Shown here one piece after another: positions 1 to 10,060 of a stretch of 64,000 nt of DNA. The stretch comes from Brachyhypopomus gauderio (lineage: Eukaryota; Chordata; Actinopteri; Gymnotiformes; Hypopomidae). Position numbers and translations under genes: made by a program. A model generated the notes under the pieces. That model was given only the letters and a program-made list of their open reading frames with translations, ran no database searches and had not been told where the DNA came from. The stretch spans positions 23,117,351-23,181,350 of the forward strand of contig NC_135218.1 of NCBI RefSeq assembly GCF_052324685.1. Reading direction: 5' to 3'. The stretch's first letter is position 1. Each line of letters opens with the position of its first letter.

Positions 1-326
1 CACCAGGATGAAAAGGAGGTTTTTTTTTCTCTCATTCTATCACGGCATTTCACTAGCTATGTCTGTACTGGACAGCGTCTCTTGCCTCTGAATGCCATTG
101 TCCAATCAGCGATGAGGTGCATTCCCTGTAGTCCCGCCTTTTTTGGGGCGATTTGAGACTAACTGAAAATCGCCCCGACTGCTCTCATAGACTCTCATGT
201 TAAAAGTTTTTTTTTCAAAGTGTAGGTGCTGCAATGCAATGTCTATGGGTTCCGGGAGGGCTTGCCCCTACGTGCTTACGTCAGACGTAACGTAGGGAAA
301 TTACGGCAGCTCGCAATCTGCTCAAC
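1..326. other. Intergenic sequence upstream of a ZMYM1/hAT-like exon
   Basis: No gene is visible. The stretch has a moderately GC-rich part with TACGTCAGACGTAACG at about 276-292 and a CCAAT-containing segment at about 100-105, so it could be the promoter or 5' leader of the exon that starts at 327. That is an inference from position only. Confidence 0.3.
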
Positions 327-562
327 ATGGACAGCGTTCCTTCAACACAGAAAAACTCGATCGTGTCATTAAAAGAAGTGCCATTCTCTCGTCGTAACAA
401 TGACAACAAATTAGCAACTAAGGAATTAGGGCCACCGAGGCCAAATTTAAGCATAAAGCAAGTGTCTACAAAGGGAGGAAAAACATATAACCGGGGTTTT
501 TCCCTTAACTGGTATGAACGGAAAACATGGTTAGCGGGCTGTGTACTTGTACTTCAGTACAA
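327..562 (+). CDS. First coding exon of a ZMYM1-like / TTF-zinc-finger hAT-derived protein (fragment)
   Basis: The ATG at 327 opens 79 codons. The peptide contains a basic stretch followed by GRG-like and W-Y-x-R-K-x-W-L-x-G-C residues (KTYNRGFSLNWYERKTWLAG), which is how the TTF-type zinc finger begins in ZMYM1-like proteins of fish, themselves related to hAT transposases. The frame closes at 566 through AAGTGAGTAA, which reads well as a splice donor after base 562. The expected continuation of the finger (more cysteines, then the hAT catalytic domain) is not found in the following 370 bases, and 940 onward is an unrelated element on the other strand. It may be a real gene interrupted by the BEL insertion, a gene whose later exons are elsewhere, or a dead copy. 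Family recognition is from memory and moderately sure. Confidence 0.45.
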
Positions 563-939
563 GTGAGTAATGTAATTAGTGATTGAACTGATTGTTTAAT
601 ATTTAGTGCTTAACTGCACATCAGCCTTAATGTTTTTGCCCATTTAAATTTTAAAATGCAACACCCAAAATAAAATGCTGTCTGAGAATACAGAAATTGA
701 GTGGGAAAGATTCAGTTTATTTAATTAATGGTAAATCTGGCCTCTCCATGTTTAAAATTGTTTGTGAGGGCAAACTGAGAGATGACAATTTTTGTTGACT
801 ACAGTTAATTGTTCATTGTACAGCTTTAACCAAGATGATATTTACAAGATATATCGGTGCAAAAATACTGTACAGTCTATAATGTAAAGAGAAATATATA
901 TTTATGATTATATTTTAATTGGTTAAGTCAGTTTTTTAT
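563..939. other. AT-rich non-coding stretch
   Basis: AT-rich sequence with no open frame or RNA motif. It is downstream of the BEL/Pao stop codon in that element's orientation, where a polypurine tract and 3' LTR would be expected. No copy of this sequence was found beyond the 5' end of the polyprotein (7078-8600), so no LTR pair can be called. Confidence 0.5.
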
Positions 940-3900
940 TTACCCACTGAAATGGTCACCTTGGATGTCATCACAACAATTGCCCCCCCTGAGATATTTG
1001 TCAGGGGCCGCCACTGGTTTCACCTTCCTCACTTTCCCGTCACGTCCTAGGTATACTTCCAGTACTCTTGCTAACTTCCACTGATTCCGTGGAGCAGAGT
1101 CATCTTGCAGAATAACGATGTCGTTGACCTCTGCATTCCTCCGATCCTTGTTCCATTTCTGCCTAGCTTGAAGATTAAGAAGGTATTCCTTCTTCCAACG
1201 AAACCAGAAGTCATTGGCCAAGTATTGCACCCTGCGCCACCTCTTGTGAAGGTAAAGATCTTCTTTAATGAACCTTCCCGGTGGGGGTAAAATGATCTTG
1301 GACTTCATTGTCAAGATATGGTTCGGTGTGAGAGGCTCTGGACCGTGTGGGTTGTTCAGATGTTCAGTAGTGAGTGGTCTACTGTTTATGATAGCCATTA
1401 CTTCATATAGGAAGGTGCGTAAAGAGGCACTATCAAGTCGCCCTGCTGAATGATCGAGAACAGACATCAGTATACTTCTTACTGTGCGTATTTGCCTTTC
1501 CCAAATACCTCCCATATGGCTTGAAGATGGTGTGTTCATGAGAAACTCACAACCTAGTGCTTTCACTTGCTCTTGGTTCATTCCCCTTGCAGCTTCAATG
1601 AACTCATTTCTTGCACCCATAAAATTGGTACCTTGATCACACCGAATTTGACGAACAGCACCTCTTATAGCAATGAATGAGCGTAAGGCATTAATGAAAG
1701 AATCGGTGGATAGATCCTCGAGCATCTCAATGTGTACTGCTCTAGAACACATGCAGGTAAACAGCAGGCCATAGCGCTTTAACTCTCTTCTCCCATCTTT
1801 CACATGAAATGGTCCAAAGCAGTCCATCCCACAATATACAAAGGGAGGAGTTGCCTCTGTACGCTCTTCTGGAAGGTCAGCCATTCTTTGTTCCTCAGCA
1901 CATCTTCTAAATTTCCTGCATTTAGTACACTTGTAGATGTAAGAAGAAACTGCACCACTGCATGCCAGGATCCACACGCCATTAGACCTCAGCTCATTCA
2001 TGGTCATTCCCCGTCCTTGGTGATGTACTTTCTCGTGATAATGCTTGATGAGCAACATTGAAGTATGGCTATCCTTTGGAAGGATTGCTGGATGTCGTAC
2101 ATGTGGATGAAGAGTAGCATGTGATAAGCGACCTCCCACTCTGAGAATGCCTTGCTCATCAAGAAATGGGTTCAGTCTGTGCAACTTAGTCATATCCCGA
2201 ACATTCGGCATGCTCTGATTCTTGATATGCTGAATTTCCTTGAAAAGGGCCTTCTCTTGAGACATCTTAATAATAGTGAGCTCTGCTTCACTTCTCTCAG
2301 CCAAGCTGGTGGCTTCTCCAGACCTAGATTGTAAGTGTTTAATTTCCTTGATCCATCGCTTAAGCCTGGCAACTGCTTTCACTGCTCTTGTCCAGTCAGA
2401 GAATTTACAGAGCCGATCTTGTAAGGATCTTTCTTCTGTCGCTTGAGTGTCGTGAATAGTTACCTTCCGTAGTTCTGGGTCACTGTCCACAGACTCTCCC
2501 ACCATAACTTCTTCTCTAGGAAGTTCTCTGTTCCAAAGAAATTCCGGTCCTGTGAACCAGTTGGAATTTAGAAGCTGTTCTCCTGTAAGCCCCCTGGAGG
2601 CATGATCTGCCGGATTCTGTTCTGAGGACACATACCTCCACTGTTCAGGCTTTGTGCTTTGTCTGATGCGTTGGATTCGATTTGCCACAAAAAGATGGAA
2701 TCTCTTGGCATCATTGTTTATGTAACCAAGTACAACCTTCGAATCTGTCCAGAAATATTCTTGTAGTGCATTTATCTCCAACTCCTTCTTAAGCATATCG
2801 CTTATTCGCACAGCGACAACCGCAGCTGAAAGTTCAAGTCTTGGGATGGTCATAAATTTCATGGGGGCAACTCTAGACTTCCCCATAACTAGGGAGCAGT
2901 AAATCTCCCCTGTTGCATTGATTCCTCTCAGATATGAACATGCTCCATAGCCAGAAAGACTGGCGTCAGCAAAATGATGTAGCTCATAGCGCTGAACATC
3001 CTTGAAGTCTGATGGCATGTAACATCTTTGGATTTTCACCTCTGACAGATTTTGAAGATCGTGGAGCCAGGCCTCCAATTTAGGCTGGAGATCAACAGGG
3101 AGTGGATCATCCCAACTAACTTTTCCAACACACATATGCTGTAAGACTTGCTTTCCTGTCAGGATTAAAGGTGCTATAAACCCAAGTGGATCATATATTG
3201 AAGCTACTGTTGACAAGACTCCCCTTCTTGTCAGTGGGTTCTGCTTCAGTGTCACTCTAAACTGAAATTCATCCGATGTAACACACCATGACACACCAAG
3301 CACTCCTTCTACATGTGTTTTATCTAACATCATATATGGATCCTCAACCCTTTCAGCATGCTCTTCCTTGGGAATCGTTGCCAAGACTTCATTGCTATTA
3401 GAGATGAACTTGTGCAGTCGAAGTCCGCCTGTCTTACAAATTTCTCTGACTTCTTTCACAATTTGAATGGCGGCTTCTGAGGATGACACACTCAATAATC
3501 CATCATCTACATAGAAGTTCCTTTCAATGAATCTGACTGAGAGATCACTGAAACATCCTCGTCCCACAGCAGCAATATGCTTGAGACCGTAGTTGGCACA
3601 GCCGGGTGAAGAGGCAGCACCAAATAAATGAACTCTCATCCTGTAAACTAAAGGTTGAGAATCTAACTCTCCATTCTCCCACCATAGAAATCGCAGGTAA
3701 TCCTTATCCTTTGCCTTCACATGGAATTGGTGGAGCATGCGCTCTATGTCACATATCACTGCTATCTGACCCTTTCTAAAACGGCAGAGTACGCCCACCA
3801 AGGTGTTCGTTAGCTCAGGACCAGTCAGGAGATGCTCGTTCAGACACGTACCCTGAAACTTCGCAGAACAGTCAAAGACGACGCGTATCTTCCCAGGTTT

Positions 3901-6900
3901 TCTTGGGTGGTAAACCCCGTGATGTGGGATGTACCACACTGGTTGCTTATTAATGTCGTCTTCTGGAACCTGTTCTGCATCACCATTGGCTATGATGTCA
4001 TTCATAAAATTTGTATAGTCCAGGTAGTATTGCTTGCTTCTTCTAAGTTTCTTCTCCAAGCATTTTAAACGGTGTACAGCGCATATCCTATTGTTAGGTA
4101 GACTGGGCCTTGCTTCCTTAAACGGTAGAGGCATCTCATAGTGTCCATCATCCTTAATACATATCTCTTCTTTCAGTTGTGTTAGAAACTGTAGGTCTTC
4201 TTGGGAGATCTGTTTATCTTCTGCAACTGTTTCACAAAAGTCAGACTCAAGTGCCTTAATTATGTCTGGTGGAGCAACCATCTCTCTAACCTGTGTTCTG
4301 CAGACAAAGTGAATCTCGCCCTTCAACTCTGAAGAGGACTGAAGGCTTGGGATCACTGGCATCACCATAACTTGATGACTTACTCCAATTGCGTCTCCAT
4401 AGTCAATGTGAAGGTTGCTACATCCAATGATGCTCCATCCCAAGTCTGTTCTCTGCGCAAAGGGTTGGTTCTCTTCACCATACACAACTTCACGCGGGAG
4501 GAGAGCTTGAGAACAATTGTAACCAATCAAGAGCCCGATCTCACAGCTCTGTTGTGGAGCAATTTCTCCGGCAATATGCTCAAGATGAGGCCATGCTCGT
4601 GCAGTCTCTGGTGTCGGAATATGCTCTCTACTCGCAGGGATGAATTCTCGTGAGTAAGTCACTGGCAGCAGAATACTTTTATCTGAATAGAAACCTCTAA
4701 CTTGTAGACCCATCAACTTGTGGCAAGCTACAACCATACTCTTTGAAGTCATCGTGGAGAGCCTTAACTGGACTGGTTCTTTCCTAACACTGAGAGCTTC
4801 TGCTGTCTCTTCCAGAATGAATGTTGAATCGCTCTGAGTGTCCAAAAGTGCGTACACTAGAATTTCTTGATGTGGTTCACTTGTGGCTGATACCCATACA
4901 GGAATTATTGTGGAAGTATTTGTAAGGCCGTTGTCTACTATGACTCTATTGGACAAAGCATGTGGAGATGTGCTTGGTGTCCTCTCTTGTGATAGTTGTG
5001 CTCCTTCAAGTTCTCCATTGCTTGGCCTTGTGTACTTCCTATCATCTCTAGCACGGTCTTTGTGCAAGCAAGTTGGGTGTCCCTTCTGGCATACCTCACA
5101 GATGCTCCTATGATTGCAGTTCTTGGAACGATGACCTAACCTTAAACACCCAAAACACAATTTGTTCTCCAAGACAAATTTATGCCGCTCTGCTACAGGT
5201 CTTGCACTGAAATTACGACACTTATGGATACTGTGACCTAACATCTCACAGAATGTGCATGTGACAGCTGAACTCTCAACAGTGTGAGCAGCTAATGCTC
5301 TTATCCCTTGGCTCCGTGGTCTCGACGCTCTAAACATCTCAGTCTCACTGAAATTTGAAGTGTGCTTCAATGCGTTAAGGGAAGTAACTGGGTTGCAGGA
5401 GATGTTGGCTTCTCTCGTGAGGAATTTAACAAATTGACTAAAACTAGGAAACATGTTTGTTTCTTCTTCAATTTCTATCACTTTCCTATTCCACATTGAT
5501 GCTAACCAATCAGGAAGCTTAGAAAGCATGTTCTGGTTTTCACTGCAATCATTGAGAATTTCAAGACTCTTGATGTCCTGCATGGCAGCTTCACAACCAC
5601 GAAGGAAGTCTGCAAAATCCCTGAGTGCCACACTGTCCGTTAGGCCTATCTTGGGCCATGCTTTGAGAATGTCTCTGAAGGATTTGGCTATGATGAATGG
5701 ATTTCCGAACCTCTCTTCTAGGACAGACCAGGCAGCACTATAGGCAGCTTCGGTCCCTACTAGGAAATAACACTCAATAGCCCTTTTTGCTGCTCCACTC
5801 ACATACTTACGAAGATAATAAAGTTTCTCAGTGGCGGGAATATTTTTTCGATCTATTAGTGTCTGAAAGGATACTTTCCAGTCATTGTAACAGAGTGGGT
5901 CACCAGTAAAAATGGCTGGCTCTGGAATTGGCAGACGACTCATGCTGATCGATTCGGCCAGCATCCTTGCGAGGGATGTAATGCTGTCATGCTGTGGGCT
6001 TACTACGACTTGTTGTGGAGGATGATATTGGAAAGGGTGGTTACCGTGTCCAGGTACCTCTTTCCAATCCTTTGATTCACATTTACATCGTACATCTTCA
6101 AATTCCCTTTCACAAGCATAATTCTGTGAGTATACTTGCATTCGTGCCTTAGCAGCATTTAACTGTTTGACTGTTTCTAGACGCTCCAGCTCTTTACGCT
6201 TTTCATCTAACATTTTCTGTCTTGCTGCATTTTCAATCTCTAACTGGGCTTGTAGTTTAGTTTCTTCCTGTTCTCTCTCTAAGCGTCGTCTTAAACTATC
6301 TGCTGTTTGTTGAGCTATTATCCTTTTATTTTCAGCTTCAAGGGTTTGAATTTCTCCTAATTGGCGTTCTTGATCTTGCAAGACTTGTAAGGTGGCCTGA
6401 TTAGCAGCAACCTCAGCAGCTGCCTCTTGCCGCTTTAAAAATGAAGATATGGAAGTAACATTTGAACTGCTCTGAGAACAAGTAGAATTTGACCGTCTGG
6501 AAATAGAACTTGACCCAATTGAAGAAATGGATGAGATGACTGACTTAATGTCATTCAAATCCAGTGGCTCCCCTTCTGCCTCTTCTTTTCTTTCCATCCA
6601 ATCCAATATTTTTGATGCAACCTTTCTTGTAACAGTTTCACATTTATCCATTCTACGGCGCATGTCATTATTTGGAACCTTAATTCTGCGCAGATCTTCA
6701 TACACATGGTTCAACTCTGTTGCAGCATTGCTTACCTGGGAAATTAAGTCTTGCAGCACATTGTCTGTGCAAGGACCGCTCACCGTTTGCATGGCATCCT
6801 TTACAAGAACTCCCCACTTCTCGTACTGTACCTTAAAACGACGTTCAAGTTCCATGAATCTTTTATGATGCAGTTCTTGCCCTTTTGCAGTTAAGGTTCG

Positions 6901-7077
6901 GATTCTTTGACTTCTACGAGGCTCACTTTGCTCGTCAATATGCGACGCATCATCGGTCTTTGGGTGCATTTCTGCCTCTACTTGGGGATTTTCTTGTTGC
7001 GCTGTCTGCTGAGATGAAGGTTTGAGAGCAGCTACCACCATCTCATTCTGACCGTCACTTCTGAGGGATTCTGCCAT
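940..7077 (-). CDS. BEL/Pao LTR-retrotransposon polyprotein (Gag-protease-RT-RNase H-integrase), uninterrupted
   Basis: A single 2,045-codon frame without stops. In order: a basic N-terminus; a long Q/E/R-rich coiled coil (about residues 210-320); a Gag-like DUF1759 region near residue 390-540 (FTGDP, YNDWK); CCHC-type knuckles near 610-680 (CTFCEMLGHSIHKC, CFGCLRLGHRSKNC); a BEL-type aspartic protease with LLDTQSD near 745; reverse transcriptase with the YVDD catalytic box near 1189; RNase H (HFADAS near 1371, FWTDSK); an integrase H-C zinc module (HHQG, CTKCRKFR); and the DDE core (MDCFGPF near 1752, CDQGTNF near 1814, GGIWERQIR near 1859), ending in a DUF5641-like tail (PRNQWKLARV). Protease, YVDD and LLDTQSD together are diagnostic for BEL/Pao rather than gypsy. 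No frameshift was seen, so it is young or under selection. No flanking LTR pair was found by eye. Products would be retrotransposon particle proteins and copying enzymes. Confidence 0.93.
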   Translation of the reverse strand: MAESLRSDGQNEMVVAALKPSSQQTAQQENPQVEAEMHPKTDDASHIDEQSEPRRSQRIRTLTAKGQELHHKRFMELERRFKVQYEKWGVLVKDAMQTVSGPCTDNVLQDLISQVSNAATELNHVYEDLRRIKVPNNDMRRRMDKCETVTRKVASKILDWMERKEEAEGEPLDLNDIKSVISSISSIGSSSISRRSNSTCSQSSSNVTSISSFLKRQEAAAEVAANQATLQVLQDQERQLGEIQTLEAENKRIIAQQTADSLRRRLEREQEETKLQAQLEIENAARQKMLDEKRKELERLETVKQLNAAKARMQVYSQNYACEREFEDVRCKCESKDWKEVPGHGNHPFQYHPPQQVVVSPQHDSITSLARMLAESISMSRLPIPEPAIFTGDPLCYNDWKVSFQTLIDRKNIPATEKLYYLRKYVSGAAKRAIECYFLVGTEAAYSAAWSVLEERFGNPFIIAKSFRDILKAWPKIGLTDSVALRDFADFLRGCEAAMQDIKSLEILNDCSENQNMLSKLPDWLASMWNRKVIEIEEETNMFPSFSQFVKFLTREANISCNPVTSLNALKHTSNFSETEMFRASRPRSQGIRALAAHTVESSAVTCTFCEMLGHSIHKCRNFSARPVAERHKFVLENKLCFGCLRLGHRSKNCNHRSICEVCQKGHPTCLHKDRARDDRKYTRPSNGELEGAQLSQERTPSTSPHALSNRVIVDNGLTNTSTIIPVWVSATSEPHQEILVYALLDTQSDSTFILEETAEALSVRKEPVQLRLSTMTSKSMVVACHKLMGLQVRGFYSDKSILLPVTYSREFIPASREHIPTPETARAWPHLEHIAGEIAPQQSCEIGLLIGYNCSQALLPREVVYGEENQPFAQRTDLGWSIIGCSNLHIDYGDAIGVSHQVMVMPVIPSLQSSSELKGEIHFVCRTQVREMVAPPDIIKALESDFCETVAEDKQISQEDLQFLTQLKEEICIKDDGHYEMPLPFKEARPSLPNNRICAVHRLKCLEKKLRRSKQYYLDYTNFMNDIIANGDAEQVPEDDINKQPVWYIPHHGVYHPRKPGKIRVVFDCSAKFQGTCLNEHLLTGPELTNTLVGVLCRFRKGQIAVICDIERMLHQFHVKAKDKDYLRFLWWENGELDSQPLVYRMRVHLFGAASSPGCANYGLKHIAAVGRGCFSDLSVRFIERNFYVDDGLLSVSSSEAAIQIVKEVREICKTGGLRLHKFISNSNEVLATIPKEEHAERVEDPYMMLDKTHVEGVLGVSWCVTSDEFQFRVTLKQNPLTRRGVLSTVASIYDPLGFIAPLILTGKQVLQHMCVGKVSWDDPLPVDLQPKLEAWLHDLQNLSEVKIQRCYMPSDFKDVQRYELHHFADASLSGYGACSYLRGINATGEIYCSLVMGKSRVAPMKFMTIPRLELSAAVVAVRISDMLKKELEINALQEYFWTDSKVVLGYINNDAKRFHLFVANRIQRIRQSTKPEQWRYVSSEQNPADHASRGLTGEQLLNSNWFTGPEFLWNRELPREEVMVGESVDSDPELRKVTIHDTQATEERSLQDRLCKFSDWTRAVKAVARLKRWIKEIKHLQSRSGEATSLAERSEAELTIIKMSQEKALFKEIQHIKNQSMPNVRDMTKLHRLNPFLDEQGILRVGGRLSHATLHPHVRHPAILPKDSHTSMLLIKHYHEKVHHQGRGMTMNELRSNGVWILACSGAVSSYIYKCTKCRKFRRCAEEQRMADLPEERTEATPPFVYCGMDCFGPFHVKDGRRELKRYGLLFTCMCSRAVHIEMLEDLSTDSFINALRSFIAIRGAVRQIRCDQGTNFMGARNEFIEAARGMNQEQVKALGCEFLMNTPSSSHMGGIWERQIRTVRSILMSVLDHSAGRLDSASLRTFLYEVMAIINSRPLTTEHLNNPHGPEPLTPNHILTMKSKIILPPPGRFIKEDLYLHKRWRRVQYLANDFWFRWKKEYLLNLQARQKWNKDRRNAEVNDIVILQDDSAPRNQWKLARVLEVYLGRDGKVRKVKPVAAPDKYLRGGNCCDDIQGDHFSG

Positions 7078-8620
7078 TAGTCTAAATTTAATCCTTTGTC
7101 TTAATTATACTGCTACTGTAGAATATACTACCTTGAACACAGAATAATCTGAATAAAACACTGCAACGAACAGTTTCCTGAATAAAATATGATAAATCGA
7201 AATGCTTACGACCGAACAACAAACAACACTTAACTGTGACAATTAGTTATCTTAATTTTTACAATCACTCTAACAGACGAGCATGAATGTACACCAGCAT
7301 TCGATTTTAACGATAAAATGAATGAAGTCCTTATTCACAATATTAACGTCTTTTAACAGCAGTTTGACAAACTTATAGCACTTAATTTCTTGTACTCCGT
7401 AGTACGCGCCGCTCTTGCATGACGTGGATGAAGCCTAGAGATGGCATACGGAGGATACGACTTTCGCTGGGTGTTCACTGCCTGCACCGCGCAGTCGAGT
7501 TCTCACTGTGCCTCCCCTTAATGACCACAAGCAGCAACAGTTCTTTGTGAAGACGGATGGTTTATGGTGTAACAAACTCATTTCCCATCGTGAGAACTAC
7601 AAATACAGGATTGCAAAGATATTTGCTATAAATGACAAAGATCATGACATTTATCCTTTAACTTCATTAATGTAACTAAAGCAAATGTAACATGTTCGAT
7701 ACAATTCACGTCTTTAAGAAATGCGCTACATATACCTGCATTAGCAGACTAACATTCACGTAGAAACAAATATTAAACAAACCTCGTTAACTGCTTTCGC
7801 TAAAGGAGAGGAAATATAACATCTCGTAGTCTGACGAAAGTCAGATGAACTTCTCTTCAGTAGTAGTTACTTTATCTTAGACAATGAACTTGAGAATATA
7901 AAGAATAACACCAACACGACGACAACTTAAAGTAAACACATGTGCTTTTCAAATCAAAAAAGAAAGAAAGAAAAACAGCGAAGTGGAGTGTAAAATCAGC
8001 AGTTGTCTACAAGCAACCCGGACCCCAAGAAAAACCGTTCGTCTCTATAGCAACACTAAACACAACCGCACAAAAGTAAACAACTCGTCTGTCAGCTACA
8101 CTATGCATAAACCTTAACATGGATGAACATGATGGTAAAAGCCCCAGAGCACTATGCACCGTTTTTTTTTTTTTTTTTGCAATAATTTCAATTTCTTTTA
8201 ACTCGTCCATCATAAGAACACCGAACACGTATTAAATAAAGTGCATCCTAAACAACAATCTACAGCTCTTGGTATTTATCCATCTTATCTGTTGGTGGTG
8301 GTTGGTAAAAAAAAAAAAAATTTTTCTATTGCCATTGATACAACTGCCCAACACAGATTGTTGCCAGATTCTATCTAAGGATGAGCTCAACATCGCTACC
8401 ACATGGTTAATAAAAATGCAAACATTCAAAAGCTACTGAAATTTATAAATAAGGTATAAATACACACCAAAGCTTTGTACATTGTTGTTTAAACAAATTA
8501 TTTTGTGGACTTATGATGGACCATTTAAAAGCTATTGAAGTTCTTAGACAAAAACTCACCACCACAAATAGGTGCAAGGTATAAATACCCAGCTAAGAGT
8601 TGTAGTTTGTTGTACACATT
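7078..8620. other. Non-coding sequence 5' of the BEL/Pao frame
   Basis: AT-rich sequence with a GC-richer island at about 7,390-7,560, which could be the leader or promoter side of the element. A poly-T run lies at 8161-8178 and an A-run near 8308-8320. No primer-binding site or LTR could be confirmed. No host gene is seen. Confidence 0.4.
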
Positions 8621-8621
8621 A

Positions 8622-9000
8622 GTGTTGTGTCGTTCGCGAACGATTCGTTCAAATGAACGAATCATTTGAGTGAACAAACTGAATCGAATCACTTCCTCAG
8701 CTGATTCGTTCCTTTTTCAGTTCAGTAGTTGAGCTCAGCAGCGACCGTGCAGGCCGGCAGGGGAATTGCTGTGTGGTCTGTGAATCACCGAATCACCCGC
8801 AAATCTGGACAAACGCGAGGGAACTGCGCATGCTCAGTGATTCGTTCACTGAACTCAGGGCTCTCGTTCACTCACCAATTCGTTCACTAAACTCAGGGCT
8901 CTCGTTCACTCACCGATTCGTTCACTGAACGTGCTGCCACTGTGATTCACATTCGTGCTGCCACCCAGAGAACTGTTGGGACCTGATTCACGTTTGCACT
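8622..9000 (+). repeat. Interspersed repeat rich in GTTCGTTCA/ATTCGTTC motifs
   Basis: The sequence begins TGTTGTGTCGTTCGCGAACG and then repeats GATTCGTTCACT-like words many times (8640-8660, 8700-8712, 8840-8935), in direct and inverted orientation. Two nearly identical segments of about 42 bp lie in tandem (around 8840-8880 and 8882-8925). The opening TGTT and the flanking composition would suit an LTR fragment or a non-autonomous element. I recognise the type as a common fish genomic repeat but cannot name it. Confidence 0.5.
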
Positions 9001-9143
9001 GCCACTCACATTTTCTTTTTGATTGCACATTTAAGTTGATATTTTCTTCTGAATGTACAGTTTTTATCTTAATGTTGCTCTTAATTTAATATTTATTTTG
9101 CACTCAGTTGTAGGTTAGTTCATACTTATTTTTTGTATTATGT

Positions 9144-9245
9144 TACAGTGATCCCGCGCCACTTCGCGAATTTACTCTTTCGCGGGTTTTTATAAGATAA
9201 TTTGCGGGTCTTCGCTTTTTCGCCGGTTGTCTGCGGAAAAAAATA
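9144..9245 (+). repeat. Single end of a pogo/Tigger-like DNA transposon (GTGATCCCGCGCCACTTCGCG type)
   Basis: TACAGTGATCCCGCGCCACTTCGCGAATTTAC-type sequence with two further CGCGGGTTTTT-like words looks like the terminal repeat of Tigger/pogo-like elements (CAGTGATCCCTCGC... ends). The matching inverted end was not found in the window, so this is an end fragment. It is kept at low confidence because only about 100 bases support it. Confidence 0.35.
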
Positions 9246-9712
9246 TATATTATATGATTTTTTTACATGACAAAATTAAAAAAATGTATAAAAATATATT
9301 ATAAGTATTAATTCTAACAATAAAGTAATGTTATAAATAATAAAATAGTACGAATGACTCTCGGAAATGAGAACCAGCATCGCTTGCCTGAGACGCTACT
9401 CGCCTACATGAGATTGTATACAACACGACTGGTTGCTCACTGGACAAGCACACAAGCACAGAACAGTGTGGGAGTGGTTATTAAGGGAATGGGAAAGGTT
9501 TATGTAAAGGTGTGGGGAGGGTTTATAAAGCCTTAGTGTATACTGTATTTGTATTGTGATTTATATTTCCTATAATAAACCCAACATTTAGTTGTATATT
9601 TTTTATTTATAATTTTTTTACAACACTCTTGTCTCCTGGTCCCTGAGGCCGTGAACTAAACTGAAACATGAACTGTTCAGCCGTGTATCAGTTAAGTCTG
9701 GATAAGCTAGGT
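9246..9712. other. AT-rich non-coding stretch
   Basis: Mostly A/T sequence with a 60-codon open frame at 9354-9536 that has no recognisable motif. It may be the interior of the element whose end lies at 9144-9245. Nothing else is seen. Confidence 0.4.
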
Positions 9713-10060
9713 TTATACTTTGGCGAGTGACCGTAGCGCACGACTCCGCACCTCGCGCGAACCTCCGTGAACGGCGGAGGCGTTCATACTTGATGCATCA
9801 CATTCTTTGCAGGGTTGTCCGAAACGATATGTGGTAGTATACATCGGCGCAGATGGAAATTCTGAAGTGAGGGGGACCAAGCTGTACAATATATACGTTT
9901 ATGCTTGTAGATGCTAGATTTCAGATGGGGTCAATATAAATCTGGAGGGGACATGTCCCCCCGTCCCCAGTGCCATCTGCGCCCCTGGTAGTATAAAGTA
10001 ACACCCCTCAAAAACAGGGGAAGGAACATTTACCTGATGAATTTTAATGTTAAATGGAAT
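9713..10060 (+). repeat. Interspersed repeat A (CpG-rich head, TTTATACTT ends)
   Basis: The segment starts GGTTTATACTTTGGCGAGTGACCGTAGCG and continues through CCGAAACGATATGTGG and CACCCCTCAAAAACAGGGG. Related copies occur at 32495-33140 and 39385-39580 (reverse orientation) and at 41735-42010 and 47201-47476, with shorter CpG-rich pieces at 38565-38865 and 40560-40700. The family is therefore multi-copy in this one window. It resembles short non-autonomous DNA elements of fish, but I cannot assign a superfamily. This copy is split by a small hAT-like insertion at 9842-9987. Confidence 0.65.
9842..9987. mobile_element. 146-bp hAT-like MITE inserted in repeat A, with exact 8-bp target duplication
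   Basis: The ends are inverted: CATCGGCGCAGATGG at the left and, reverse-complemented, CAGGGGCGCAGATGG at the right. The insert is flanked on both sides by GTAGTATA (9834-9841 and 9988-9995). Other repeat A copies near 33106 and 39475 (reverse strand) and 41830 run through this point without the insert, which gives an empty-site comparison. Eight-base duplication and CAGGGGCG-type ends indicate hAT. Confidence 0.8.
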
